This document shows, one piece after another, positions 1 through 10,779 of a stretch of 64,000 nt of DNA; the first letter of the stretch is position 1; each line of letters opens with the position of its first letter. A model generated the notes under the pieces. That model did no database searches. It was not told where the DNA came from and was given only the letters and a program-made list of their open reading frames with translations. This DNA comes from Watersipora subatra (Eukaryota; Bryozoa; Gymnolaemata; Cheilostomatida; Watersiporidae). The stretch spans positions 39,845,776-39,909,775 of the forward strand of contig NC_088713.1 of the NCBI RefSeq assembly GCF_963576615.1, given 5' to 3'. The translations under genes were made by a program, and so were the position numbers.

Positions 1-810
1 TGAAATTGCTAATCATTCCAGACTAGAAACCTAAAAACTTAGTTATTTTTCTTTGCACTAATAAATAACAATATTTGTGTGCTTCATATCTAATTCAAAT
101 TGACACGAGAGAGTGCAAAAGACTGTTTTCGCTCTGTCACAAGCGGTTTTAGTAAGACGTCCAATTGGTATACATCTAAGTGCTGCACAATCCCCCGGCA
201 GAAAAACATCTAAAAATAGCGAGTTTTTGTTAGCTGTAATTTAGTTTCTTTTTAGCGCTACAAACTGAAGACCTCAACGGAAGAACGATCCTTGTCACAA
301 TTGTTCTAACTTGAGATATACCCAATTTAAAGTTTACAAATTGTTTTTGAAAAGAGTTACAACATATCATAGAAACCTTTTAACTCTTGGTCAATGAGGA
401 TGTGACCTGGGATTGTGATCAACAAAGAAGCGGTAGACCTAATTTTGGGTGGCAAAACATGGCATAAGTTAAAACCACTACTCGGATATTGATCGATTTA
501 CTTTGGAAATCATTGACAACTCTCTACGCATTATGTTTTGTTAGGTGACAATGCTACAATGTTACATTATTCTAATTTTAACTGCTATATTGCCGTAAAA
601 CATGGAGTTTCTACCATCCAAATTTCAACCAAACAAAAATGAGCAGGTCACAATACTACAACAAAAACCGTTTTTACTGTGTCATTGAAAAACTGCAATA
701 TTTTGTTTTGCATTACACTACACGCTTTTGCACACACTTCTTTTTTGCTTATTGGTACTTTTCAGATATTTCCCTTCACTCCAACTGCCTCTGTTCATTG
801 TATCAAGTTA
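1..810. other. AT-rich stretch, no gene seen
   Basis: No frame here shows a recognisable domain or a convincing pair of splice sites. The short plus-strand frames that begin near 640 and 679 run into the repeat that starts at 811 and look like chance frames. Confidence 0.5.
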
Positions 811-1080
811 TTAACCCTTTCACTGCCATCCATGTACAAATTTAGCTACCGTCCTTCTGCCAGCCATTTTCCAGAAAATTGCAAATGTTGCTTCATGAGA
901 TGTATACAAATTTTCAACTTTAGCCTTTATCTAGAACATTTATGTTATGTATTTATTTTTGCACACTGGTCAACAAATAATGCCATGAAAAATTTCAACG
1001 TATCTACACTTTGTGCATTTTTAAAGCTATGTGAAGCTACGATCGCCACAAAGGTAAATCGACCCTTAACAATGTTCTCT
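811..1080. mobile_element. TTAA-type (piggyBac-like) MITE fragment
   Basis: It begins TTAACCCTTTCACTGCC at 811, the same terminus as the complete MITE at 60416. The interior (AGCCATTTTCCAGAAAA, then a block around GCTTCATGAG) is the reverse complement of sequence near 29770-29870. The far end is not clear, so the right boundary is approximate. Family assignment rests on the TTAA target and the CCCTTTCACTGCC end. Confidence 0.5.
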
Positions 1081-1092
1081 ATTCTTACATAA

Positions 1093-2396
1093 TTATTAAT
1101 TTCAGCACAATTAATGTCAGTGTTGCTACTTGAATTGTTTGTGAAATCAAAATATCTGAATCTGAATTAGCAATAGTGTCATCAACATACGTAAGTATCT
1201 GTTTGCTAACACGGGCGGTACTTACAAAAACTTACACAAAAAATGTTTGTTTTCAGGTTGAAAATTCTCAAACCAAAATTGGAAATTTCTTCACTGTTTT
1301 AGGGTAATTTGATAAAAAAATGTGACAAAATCTGCATAAGTAATTCTCTGCTTTGTAACTTGAAAGGTACTTACGAAAGCCATAATAACACTAAATAGTT
1401 CGAACGTCCAAAAGAAAAAACGATCGTTTTAAGTGGGAAATTCCCAAACAAGTACGCGTTGCTATTGGCTGAAAGTAATCACAGGACTAGAAAACGATTG
1501 TTGTTGCTGTGTAGCCCTTGGACATTGATCATTTTTGCAAATAGCTAGTTTATTTTAAGCAAGAACATCTCTGGACCTTGTTCGATTTTGCTGAAACTTC
1601 GTCACAGAGACTAAACTTTTTGGCCAGAACACTTTGAATAATAGAAAAAAAATAATTTTATAATGTTTTATTACTCATCTTAATGTGTTGACTGATGTTC
1701 TAAAAAAGAATCGAGGAGATTGACTGACCAGAAGCTGAGATACAGCCAGCCAATTGCAGGTCTACCTAATAACAAATCGGAGGAACAACCCTTCGAAAAT
1801 CCCGAGAATTGTGACGTATGAAATGGACTTATTGGACTTGTGCCAGAGTTGCGCACCCTTACCGCCATACGTATACTGATTGTTTTAAGTTACGGGATGT
1901 GAAACACTTCTCACGATAATGAAGAATTTACAGACTACCTCTGGTTTCTCAGAAAAACCAAGCAAAGATTGTGTGGTAAAGGCAGTTGCCCACAACCCCT
2001 TGCAATGATTTTTAAAAAACATAAGAGCAGATTTGGACTATTGCGGCTCAAAATTTTACTCGATCTTCACGGAAGATCGAGTTCTGCTCCAAAGATCCTC
2101 TGTTCAATGAACGGTGTGTGTTAAGTCTATATTATACGATATCCGGGATTTGCAGTTTGTTTAGAATAGGAAATGGTAATGTGAGTTTGGGTTCATTCAT
2201 CATCTTTCTACTGTGTACCTACTGCAGCATTAGAGTTGATTTTCATGATTATCGTCACTGTTAACAAACTGTCAGTTCATGACAGCCATAATTTTAAAAA
2301 TAATAACTTGACCGTGCTGCTCTTTCTGTAAGAAAAGAAAACGATAACATGAAGATATAAATTACATCATTAATCTATATCTTTCTTAATATTTTT
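1093..2396. other. no gene seen
   Basis: AT-rich sequence without a recognisable domain. The minus-strand frame at 1680-1868 resembles no family I know and has no good flanking splice sites. Confidence 0.4.
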
Positions 2397-2660
2397 ATGT
2401 CACTCTATTTTCTCTCTCTCCCTCTCCCTCTATCCTTCTCCCTCTCCCTCTCCCTCTCCCTCTCCCTCTCTCGGTTTCTCTCGGTCTCTTTCGGTCTCTC
2501 TCGGTCTCTCTCAGTCTCTCTCAGTCTCTCTCAATCTCTCTCCGTTTCTCTCAGTCTTTCTCTGTCTCTCTCGGACTCTCTCGGTCTCTCGGTCTCTCTC
2601 AAACTCTCTCGGTATCTCTCGGTTTCTCTCGGTCTCTGTCGGTCTCTCTTTGTCTTTTAA
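2397..2660 (+). repeat. CTCTCGGT/CTCTCAGT pyrimidine repeat
   Basis: Short-period tandem repeat that begins as CTCCCT units and becomes an 8-base unit, CTCTCGGT with CTCTCAGT variants. It gives a spurious Leu/Ser-rich frame. Confidence 0.9.
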
Positions 2661-2689
2661 GATTCTACAAAACACAGTGATATTACTTG

Positions 2690-4420
2690 TAAATTACACA
2701 CAAATGGAAATGTAGCCATCTACATTAGATAACCTATACGCATGTACTCGTGAATTTTGACAAAATTTCGGGTATATGCGAGTTCTATGAATTACATTAC
2801 AATAAATGAATTGAGAGTAAAACTGTATGAAATAATTTATTGACACACTAAATGATAATTTAATTTTAGTCTAGTATAAAAGAAATGCTTTTTATCCACA
2901 AATCTTGATTGATAACCAAACTGTGGTTTTTGCTTTAATAAAACAATTGTTAGCCATTTTTCTTTGAAAGTAATAGCAATTCTGCCGATCCATGGGTTTT
3001 GTCTACAACTCTCAACTGAAAAATGATTTTTTAGTAGTAATTTCGAAGTAGTTATTTTTTCATTGACTCAAAGTATGCAACTGTCTTGTTATATATTACA
3101 ACTTATAACACCCTCTGTGCTGTTATTGTAATATTTAAATTTTGGAGACAACAAATATTATATCATCCTAATTTACAACCCTTCAAATTATTAAACTAAA
3201 AATTTTGATCAATACTAGTAAACCTGCCAGCCCCGTGAGAGATCATAATTAATAATAAATATATGCATAATTTATTTGCAAAGTAGAAAAAAGTTAATTA
3301 ATAATATTAATGTGAAAATATGACGCTTCACCTTATTCTTTCCGGTTGCCAGTAATGAACTTTATCTCCTGACATTGGTGAAGTGACCACCACGTTAGAA
3401 GTTTGTACACACGGCGCTACATAGTTGGGTAAATAATTCTTACTGCTATTGAAAATGATTTCTTATTTTACACACAATAAAACTTTGCTGCAACCAGCTT
3501 CAACCACTTTTGGAACCGTTCATTCCAAACTAAAAAATCAGTTTAGTGCAAAAAAGTTGACCAGCTGGTATTTATGGTTCACATAATCAACAACAATAAT
3601 TAAACTAAGCAAGAATGCCCTAAAATATTTCATAGAGTTATTTTGTGCTTTGCTTTTTTGTACTTTATTTAAAGCCACTGGTAGCTCTACTATTTTTTAC
3701 TTTTATGTAGTTTGTTCTATGTAGGTAATAAGAAAACAAATATAGCAGAGGAAGCTGAGCTAAGAAAAAAAGAGGTAGTATGTTATCTAAACAACCACAT
3801 GCTCTGAATATTGCTACATTGGTGTCAAAGCAAATTTTGAGTGCGGCAGTTGAGTTGATGCTTGCTGTTTCTGCAGAAATCCTGTCTCTGATACGCTGAC
3901 AATGTGACATTCAACAAGGGTGCTGATGTACAAAAACCTTGGCAATGAGACGCAGCTAGTCATTTAATAAGGCATTCAATTGATGATCGTTTAAGTGTTG
4001 TTCTTTTCCCACTGGTTTGTTTTTCAAAATTGATCTCTTTTGGTACTTTATTTCACATGCTGCGATAATAAAGTTGATGCAGCAACACATTAACACAAAA
4101 TACCCTAAAATGTACATATTCATATAGAATACTATTATACATTATAATAAGGTAATACAGTATCATGAAGGATAATCTTCTGCAATAAAATATAATGCTA
4201 TGTATTATAATGCTTTAGTATAAAACAATGTGTACAACATTGGATTTCATTACATATGAAAATATACATTTAGTTATATCAAACACGAGCTTGTTTTTAA
4301 TTTAAATGTGAGGTGGTGTATTGTAGAGGAGGTGTTCAAGCTTACTTTAAAAATAATATTTGCTTCGATAAATAGTGTACTAAATGGTAATAAAACACAA
4401 CATCCTGTATATAACATAAC
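2690..4420. repeat. segmental duplication, copy 1 (partner 11470-13660)
   Basis: Sequence order matches 11470-13660 with many substitutions and indels. Shared landmarks are the text around 2880-2960 and 11740-11790, the 'agcc...gtgagagatcataat' block (3227, 12060), the 'ttcaccttattctttccgg' block (3330, 12150), and the Cys-rich exon itself (about 3850-4120, 13075-13439). The two copies are in the same orientation, about 9 kb apart. Confidence 0.75.
3838..4122 (-). pseudogene. broken copy of the PAN-like secreted exon
   Basis: Read on the minus strand, it starts with a plausible initiator Met and a hydrophobic, Cys-rich leader (MNMYILGYFVLMCCC), followed by ACEIKYQ. This aligns with ACEVRYQ in the exon at 13075-13439. 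Further on, IECLIK is followed by a TGA stop where the other copy has IECAIECQ. AASHCQGF then resumes, and the frame shifts again. The short frame at 3665-3910 that begins MSHCQRIRD is the shifted tail. The first half keeps a better start codon than the intact copy, so the duplication may be fairly recent. Confidence 0.6.
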
Positions 4421-4622
4421 CACATACTATATAAGATAAAAACATTGATTTATGAGAAAAAGTAATGTATTTATGATTCAATGCCTATGCACGTAGTAGC
4501 AGGGTGGTTCAAGCAAAAGAGGTGCTTTCATAATTATTCTTTGGTCATGCAGAGTTGGATTTTTATTATTTGCTTCTTCCAGTACCTCGGAATGCCGACA
4601 CACTTTTTGATCAATATAATGT

Positions 4623-5460
4623 ACCTCCTCTCCTCCTTTCTCCCTCTCTCCCCTCTTTCTCCCTTTCATCTCTTCTCCCCCTCTCCCTTTCTTTCCATCT
4701 CCCACTTTCCCTCTCTCTCCCTCACTCCCTCTCTCTCTCCCCTTCTATATCTCTCCTTTTGCATCTTCCTCTCACTCTCACTTGCCCATGCCTTTTTCTT
4801 CACCCTCACTTTCTTCCATCCTTCTTCATCTCTTACTCTCTGTCCCTCTCCCTGTCCTACTAGCCAACTTTCCCCCTTGCCCCATCTCCCTCTCTTCTTC
4901 TCTCTCCCTATCTGCTTCTCCTTCTCCTTTTCATTTTTTCTCTCCCTCTCCTTATCTCTCTCTCCTTCTGCCTCTCCCTTTGCCTCTCTCTCTTCCACTC
5001 CCACTTAAACTCCCACTTCCACTTTCACTCCCACGGTTACTACCTCTCCCTCTTCTTCCTCTCCCTATCACACTTAGCCTCTCTATTACTCACCCTCTTC
5101 CTCTCAATGTTCCTCTCACTCTTCTCCTCACACGCCCTTGCTCTCTCATTCACCCTCTCCCTCTCTCCCCCTCTCCCTCTCTCTCCCCCTCTCCCACTCA
5201 CTCTCCCTCTCCTTGTCCTTCTCCCACTTCCTCCTCTTTTCACTTTCCCTCTCCCTTTCCCTCTCCCTCTCCCTCTCCCTCTCCCTCTCCGTTTCTCTGT
5301 TCATCTCCTCCTTCTCTCTCTCACTCTTTTTTTTCCCTTCTTCTTTCCCTTTCTCTTTTCCTTTCACTCTCCTTCTCACTCCTTCTCTCCTTTTCTTTCC
5401 CGCCCTATTTTTTTGTTTTTTCTTTGTCTCTCTCATTTTCTCTTTTTGTCGCTTTTGTAT
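4623..5460 (+). repeat. 840-bp polypyrimidine tract
   Basis: Almost pure C/T on the plus strand, with CTCCCT, CTCTCC and CTTTCC units and a few interruptions. It produces several overlapping spurious Ser/Pro/Leu-rich (plus) and Arg/Glu/Lys-rich (minus) frames. None is a gene. The lack of a strict period distinguishes it from a simple microsatellite. Such tracts can form triplex (H-) DNA. Confidence 0.9.
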
Positions 5461-6073
5461 TCAGTTAAAAATTTTCGGTTCACAAAATACATGTTTATGC
5501 ATTTTCTGTTGTTAGAGAGAGAGAGAGAGTGCTTTATAAATATGCTGTTTTTTATATAGCTTCCAGTATTTTTTCAATTAGCTTGTGATTGATGCAGTTT
5601 CATGCAAACTTATTAGGTTAATGTGATGCAGTGTTTCAAGTGCTGGTTTATTTTATCACATCCAAAAGCTATATATTATTGTGTTTAATAAAAGACAACA
5701 CCCACTTTTTTATTCACTATCATACTTTGCCATCATAGATATATAAAAAAACAAAAGGCGTTTAAACGCGAGTGTTAAATCATTTGATGCTGACCTTAAT
5801 ATTGGTGAAAACATAAACGAAGTCAGCTACCAAACATGCAAAAATTGCTGACTCACTTCTGGTCTTATTATTTATTTAGAAAACAGTTTACCGTCTCAAC
5901 CATCTTTTACATCTCAAGCAAGCGTTAACAACAGATTAGCATTAGGTAACACAACACATTTCTGACTTAACTTGAGCAAATGCAACAAACATTTGGTCAC
6001 TGTTGCAAATGCTGCACATAGCTGAAGATATCAGAAAACCATGTCAGTGAGTGATAAATTGCAAAAGTTATTT
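5461..6073. other. no gene seen; region 3' of the lectin gene
   Basis: It lies just past the stop codon of the minus-strand lectin-like gene, so part of it should be that gene's 3' UTR. A short GAGA run (5515-5528) follows the pyrimidine tract. No clear polyadenylation site could be picked out. Confidence 0.4.
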
Positions 6074-6298
6074 TTACAATGCAGCGTACACTTCAAGCTC
6101 ATACCAGCTCATTTCATCTGTGACCATGAGCTGAATCTGAACGAGCTGACCGTTAACAGGTGACATACATTTAATCACGGTGTAATATCTTTCTAGTTCC
6201 CCATTATGGCTGCCACAGAAATTTACAGCTGTTTCTGAGCTAAAGAATATATTCCTAGCATCGTCAGCAACCGTGACAGCTGCATTAGCTGTGCGCTG
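6074..6298 (-). CDS. fucolectin (FTP) domain, C-terminal exon
   Basis: Seventy-four codons and a TAA stop (6074-6076), after an acceptor (aactttag) at 6299-6300. The peptide contains VNFCGSHNGE, then a Cys about 15 residues later (VIKCMSP), then QLVQIQLM and ends SWYELEVYAAL. This is the usual end of an F5/8-type or fucolectin/tachylectin-4/pentraxin-1 (FTP) domain: a CG pair, a Cys, a strand giving the 'yvtvql' motif, and a terminal 'lcEVeVy'. FTP domains bind fucose-containing glycans extracellularly. It lies downstream of the FTP N-terminal exon at 10565-10765 on the same strand. That exon ends in phase 1 and this one starts in phase 0, so a middle exon (the usual CC..RL..F region) must lie between them. 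I could not locate it. Family assignment is good; the exact acceptor is less sure. Confidence 0.75.
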   Translation of the reverse strand, partial: QRTANAAVTVADDARNIFFSSETAVNFCGSHNGELERYYTVIKCMSPVNGQLVQIQLMVTDEMSWYELEVYAAL

Positions 6299-6309
6299 CT
6301 AAAGTTCAA

Positions 6310-7914
6310 AGCCTGAAATTAGATAAGCATTCAGAATGTGAGAAAAATTTTAATAGAAGTTTGGTTGTTGCACTGTCTGCGAAATTAGAAATGGTAAATG
6401 AGTGTATCTTTCTATTAAACTGCCGTGTATACTAAACTTTCATTTTGGTAGAATTGGTCAAAGATTTTTCCTATTTTATGGGTGCTTATCTACATTGTTA
6501 CTAATGCACTGTTTAATCAACCCTTTTATTATGGCTGATCAGACTATCAGCTACCATTTTGGCTAAACACTACGAAAAGGTCAAGTGAGATCAGAAACCA
6601 TCAATGTATCTACATACTAAGCTGTAATGTTTGTTACCCCAAGTAAGAAAGCATCGGCTGGCAAAGACTATGCCTCAATTTCCTAAAGAATTAAAAAACA
6701 AACTAACCCAAATTTTAATTACAAATAATCAGAAGTTATCAATATCTTTTTATAGTTTTCGATCGCTATTAATGTTTGAGATGATCTGACGGCCGGAACG
6801 TTTCAAAAAGACAATAGCCAAAGCTTGCGAAAGTGTTTGGCAGAAAGAAAGGCTATCCGTCTCTTTTATTATATATGTTGATTTCCAAGAAGCAGCCTTT
6901 CAAACACCCAACTGATTAGAAACACTAAAATGTAATCACATGTACGAAGGACAATTATCATCAACAAACACTTTCATGGATTGTTATTGTGAAAGCGGTG
7001 CAGTAATTTAAGTTGAAGGCCCATGAAAATGTTGCTAGCCATCTGATTATAAAATTAAAAAAGTTCTGTACATTGCCGCACTAAATTTATAGGTATATAA
7101 ATTTGCCTGATGCGCTGTGCTTCAATAACTCACAAATTAGAGCCTACCTGCAGGTTGTCCACGTCATAGAAACGACATAAATTCGTAAGCTAACCAAGTT
7201 TTGCGATCAGCAACATTTTGACAATTCAATCATGCTTGCAAATCATAGAAACGGCACTTGCAAATTATGCACATTAGAATATTGAGGCTATTATAATCTA
7301 AACATTGTCATGCTTTGGTCATTTTTAATTTGAATTCAGGAGTCTCAACGCACCAATGTTCCCAACGAATGCTGTTAAGCTTACATGCCTGCAACAGCTA
7401 ATCATAGAGTCATTAATTAGGCTAATACTAAATCTATTGAATCAAGCGCTGGCATTAAGGGTCCAAATGCAGGTGGTTATTCAAACGCTTAGTTGCAAAG
7501 TAGCTCAAAATGCGCACAGCCTCAAATGCGAACCATGCGTATTATGAGAGTCATGGAAACATAGTGATAGTGATTTGTTTTCAGGTACTAATCAAAAGTT
7601 ACTATATAATAAAATGTCCAAAACATCATTCCTATCAACTAAATAAGAATAGCATATGCTCTCAGATGAAATATTTTAAATAACACAAATTTTACTACAA
7701 AAACCGCTTAAACATGTCAGAGTTACACTCCAACAACTACCAAGTCATATATTTCTTCAATACTATTTTTTCAGTCTTATTGAATAATGTGTCTGTCACT
7801 ATAATTCTAAAATCTACTTTTGAAATACTATTGCTACAAATAAAAGTGTATAATATTTGTAACATTGTTCGATTAGACTCGAGACCTGTGTGGGTTTAGT
7901 AAGATCTAGTTCAG
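6310..7914. other. intron of the lectin-like gene
   Basis: Sequence between the last FTP exon and the piggyBac element. It should contain the missing middle FTP exon, but I could not recognise it. The plus-strand frames at 7356 and 7714 have no family resemblance. Confidence 0.4.
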
Positions 7915-8018
7915 TTAACCCTTTAGCGACCGCGAGGTTACGATGGAAAAACCACTAGCGTACCAGCCAATAACTGGCGCGATTTGAGCTTTCGACATGA
8001 CCGCATAGAAACTGCAGT

Positions 8019-8950
8019 AACTTACATCAAAATTGTGGCAGTTACATAAATTGACATGCATAGGAAAGCTGAGAAATTTATCTACAAGCTGATGCTTCTT
8101 CTATGTAGATAGCTTGCAAATATTTACCAAAAGAAGTCTCAATTTGCTGAAGCAATGATTTTTTTATTTTTGTACGTCATTTCTAATTGTATTTTTCTAT
8201 TTGATAAAGGCAATTGACAGTGTTGTCTAAATAATTCTTGCATAGATTCATATCTTCACAACAATTTGCAAAAAAACTGGACGTCAAAGAGCATTGATAG
8301 TGTAGATATGAGCTCCGTTACAATGCAGGAGCGCCTTTCCAGATTTTCACCGCGTGACCCTAACAACCTGCGAAAATCGAGGCTTGACATGGCCGACTAA
8401 AATTGGCAATAACTCGCATGCAAATTAGCATGGAGCTATAAATGAATATGCATTTGAAAGCTTAGAAATTTCTCAACGGACAGCCATTTATTCCCTGCAA
8501 ATCAGCTGTGCACACTTTAGTCAAAAATCTGATTTAACGAAGTTGTCACCTCTCTATCATGAAATATCGATTACAAATATATTTTTAAAAGCAATATCTC
8601 TGCCAAAACTGGTTTATGATAAACATATGCACGGTGTCATATGTTTACAAGAGTTTGCAAAAAAATTGGGTTATTCAAGCACATCAAAAGTTGAGTTAGG
8701 TGCTTCTGTGCATTGCGGGAGCAGACCTTCGAAATGCTCATATCGCAATGGCGATAAGCAGTGCAACTGTTACCCGACATGGCTTCTCAAACTCTGCTAT
8801 AACTCTCGTGCAAATTGGCATAAGACTGCAAATGAATATGCATCTGAAAGCTGAGACATTTTCCTTCTAGCAGCTTGTCGAGACTGCAACTTGAGATGAA
8901 TATATTCACAGATATGATTTTTTACTGGCAGATTTATGTGCATTTCTTGA
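8019..8950 (+). repeat. three degenerate ~391-bp tandem repeats inside the piggyBac element
   Basis: The anchor 'aact(t/c)(a/g)catcaaaatt' and its variants begin at 8019, 8411 and 8801, giving periods of 392 and 390. Each is followed by an 'aatgaatatgcat.tgaaagct.aga.att' block and then a 'gcagcttgcaaat' type block. A second landmark, 'atgagctccgttacaatgcaggagc', occurs near 8310 and again near 8690. The repeats lie between the left terminus and the end of the transposase. Confidence 0.75.
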
Positions 8951-9332
8951 AATTATAGATTCAAGTAACAATTTTGCATATAAACTCATTGCACGGATTC
9001 AGGTGTGATGCAGCTAAGATCAATGTGTGCTGCAGCAAGGATTAACTGGTTGTGCACAAGAATTGAGTGGTGAGCCTGTATTCACACACTTTGTGAAACA
9101 GCAAAAGACAGGAAGCAATATTTATTATGAGCAGTTACAGCAAATGATGGAGAAATCATTCTGCTAGATGGCAAAGCAATATGAGAACTTAACTCTTTTG
9201 ATAAGGTGGGTGATAAGGGCAATGGGCATCAAATACAACATATCAATACACAACAAATACAATAGATAATGACATTTCAGCGAACGTATGTACAAAAGCT
9301 AGCAATACAAAGCGAGGAAGCATTTGCAGAAA

Positions 9333-10254
9333 CTAAATAAAATACAATTTGTAAATAAATTTATTTTGCATGGTCGGGATCAAAATATGACTCGCATAGA
9401 GATATTCCACAAGAGAATCTGCTGTCGGTACCTTCAGCTTTACTTGCTCATCACCCATGTAGACAGACAACTTGTGCACATAGCCAGAGACAGCATCGGA
9501 GAGCAAATAACTTTGATCCATATCTGTTAGATGGAATACACTGTCTGAAGTTGAGCCGTCCTTTCCATGCCAGCAAGCTTTCATCTATAGATAGAAATTT
9601 ATCAGGCAGCAAAACAGAATATAACCAGTCACATATCATGGCAAAAACATTTTTCAACTTGAACAATTTATTGCCAGCAGGGTCTTCAAAATTGTCTGTA
9701 AAAGGTAAACTTGCTTCTATTTTTCTTTCTACTTTCAATTTTATTAAAAATCCGCGTAGATGATGAAGGATTGTGGACCAGTAAGACAACAGAGTATGCT
9801 TTTTGAGAATACCTATATGCAAAACTAAACCAACAACTCGTCACATATATTTATCATCAACAGGCTCCGCAGCATCGCGATGGTTTTGAAAGCCATATTT
9901 ATTCGTTTCGTTAAATATTACATTTATCATGGCCAATGTTATAAAAAGCTTCAAATAATAAAAAATACTTACCTGTTTAAGTATTCGAACTTATCTCCTG
10001 CCATGCTGTCATCAAAATGTAATTATTTTGGTTTTAAATCAGCTCCTCTTTGATATCCGTCATTATTCACTGTTTCAACGCCGGCCGTTTCAATCCCACT
10101 TTCGCAATCCAATTCACTCTGACGATCTTCTTTTTCACTTTCATCGTCTTCCCCACATTCTTCTGACCTGAAATCCTCTTCTTCACTTTCGAACCAGTCG
10201 ATATCATCCTCTAAACAAATTTTTTAGCCGAGCTCAAATAATTACGAACGTCCA
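9333..10254 (-). pseudogene. piggyBac transposase (PGBD-like), broken
   Basis: On the minus strand an acidic N-terminal part (10254-10000, DDIDWFESEEEDF and more Glu/Asp) is followed, after a stop and an apparent donor near 9971, by a frame at 9822-9451 containing LPDKFLSIDESLLAWKGR. That is the piggyBac core motif around the first catalytic Asp, followed by FRQCIPSNRYG. The frame then shifts, and the continuation SDAVSGYVHKLSVYMGDEQV is found at 9584-9333. The segment between the acidic region and the core is much shorter than in intact elements, so there is an internal deletion as well as a frameshift. No functional product is expected. Confidence 0.8.
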
Positions 10255-10564
10255 TGTTGATCAGCTTTCCATAAAGAAAGATCAAATCTTTACAACGTGT
10301 TCTTTTTGCACATGCGCATAAAATTTATTATTTATAACCTCAAAACAGTAGTAAAAAACTTACTGAAATTGCTCAAATTTTTAGTTTTAATTTTTAGCGT
10401 TGTTTTTAAAATAAATACAACGTTTTAAAAAAGGTCTATCGAAAACGGCAAAAATGTCGGGTTTGTCGGTTTTGGTACGCTGAGACATTGCTCGTAAACC
10501 GACAAAGGTCGGTCTTGGTACGCATAGGGTTAAAGACTCATTGTAATTCACCCTGCAAGCTTAC

Positions 10565-10765
10565 TTCTATTTAGGATGTTGATACCCCAAACGCAATATC
10601 GTTTCAGCAAATCTACTCGCCACCAGGGATTTGTTGCTCTTTGTGTATTAAGAAGGGAAGATTTTCCATCTCCTGGTGGAATGTATATTCCGTCTACTCC
10701 TTTCTCAGCTTCAAAGTTTGAGCTGTATGCACTAATCATTTTTGCTGGTTTTTCTGCAAAATTTA
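10565..10765 (-). CDS. fucolectin (FTP) domain, N-terminal exon
   Basis: A 201-nt exon between an acceptor (ctaagag, 10766-10767) and a donor (AATAGAA|GTAAGC, at 10564). The peptide reads VNFAEKPAKMISAYSSN, then a loop containing VDGIYIPPGDGKSS, then ATNPWWRVDLLKRYCVWGIN and ends ILNR. The order (N.A..KPA...S.Y, VDG, NPWWRVDL, I.I.NR) is diagnostic of the FTP/F5-8C fold of eel fucolectin and tachylectin-4. The exon starts in phase 1, matching the PAN-like exon upstream, so the two appear spliced. The piggyBac element starts 35 bp past its donor. The NPWWRVDL strand is intact and I see no stop or frameshift, so this exon looks functional. Confidence 0.8.
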
Positions 10766-10779
10766 CTCTTAGCACATCA

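Larger units (their letters stand above)
7919..10529 (-). mobile_element. piggyBac-family transposon with TTAA target duplications
   Basis: The element is bounded by TTAA at 7915-7918 and 10530-10533, the target-site duplication of piggyBac transposons. The ends are imperfect inverted repeats: CCCTTTAGCGACC at the left and, read inwards from the right, CCCTATGCGTACC. The interior holds a broken piggyBac transposase on the minus strand and, in its left third, three copies of a ~391-bp tandem repeat. It lies in an intron of the PAN/FTP lectin-like gene in the same transcriptional orientation. Internal breaks make it non-autonomous. The intact TTAA and largely matching ends suggest insertion after the gene formed. 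Confidence 0.85.

Noticed and set aside
2397..5559. Ser/Leu/Pro-rich and Arg/Glu-rich open frames on both strands
   Set aside because: They are translations of simple pyrimidine repeats. Every frame is open because the repeats contain no stop codons.
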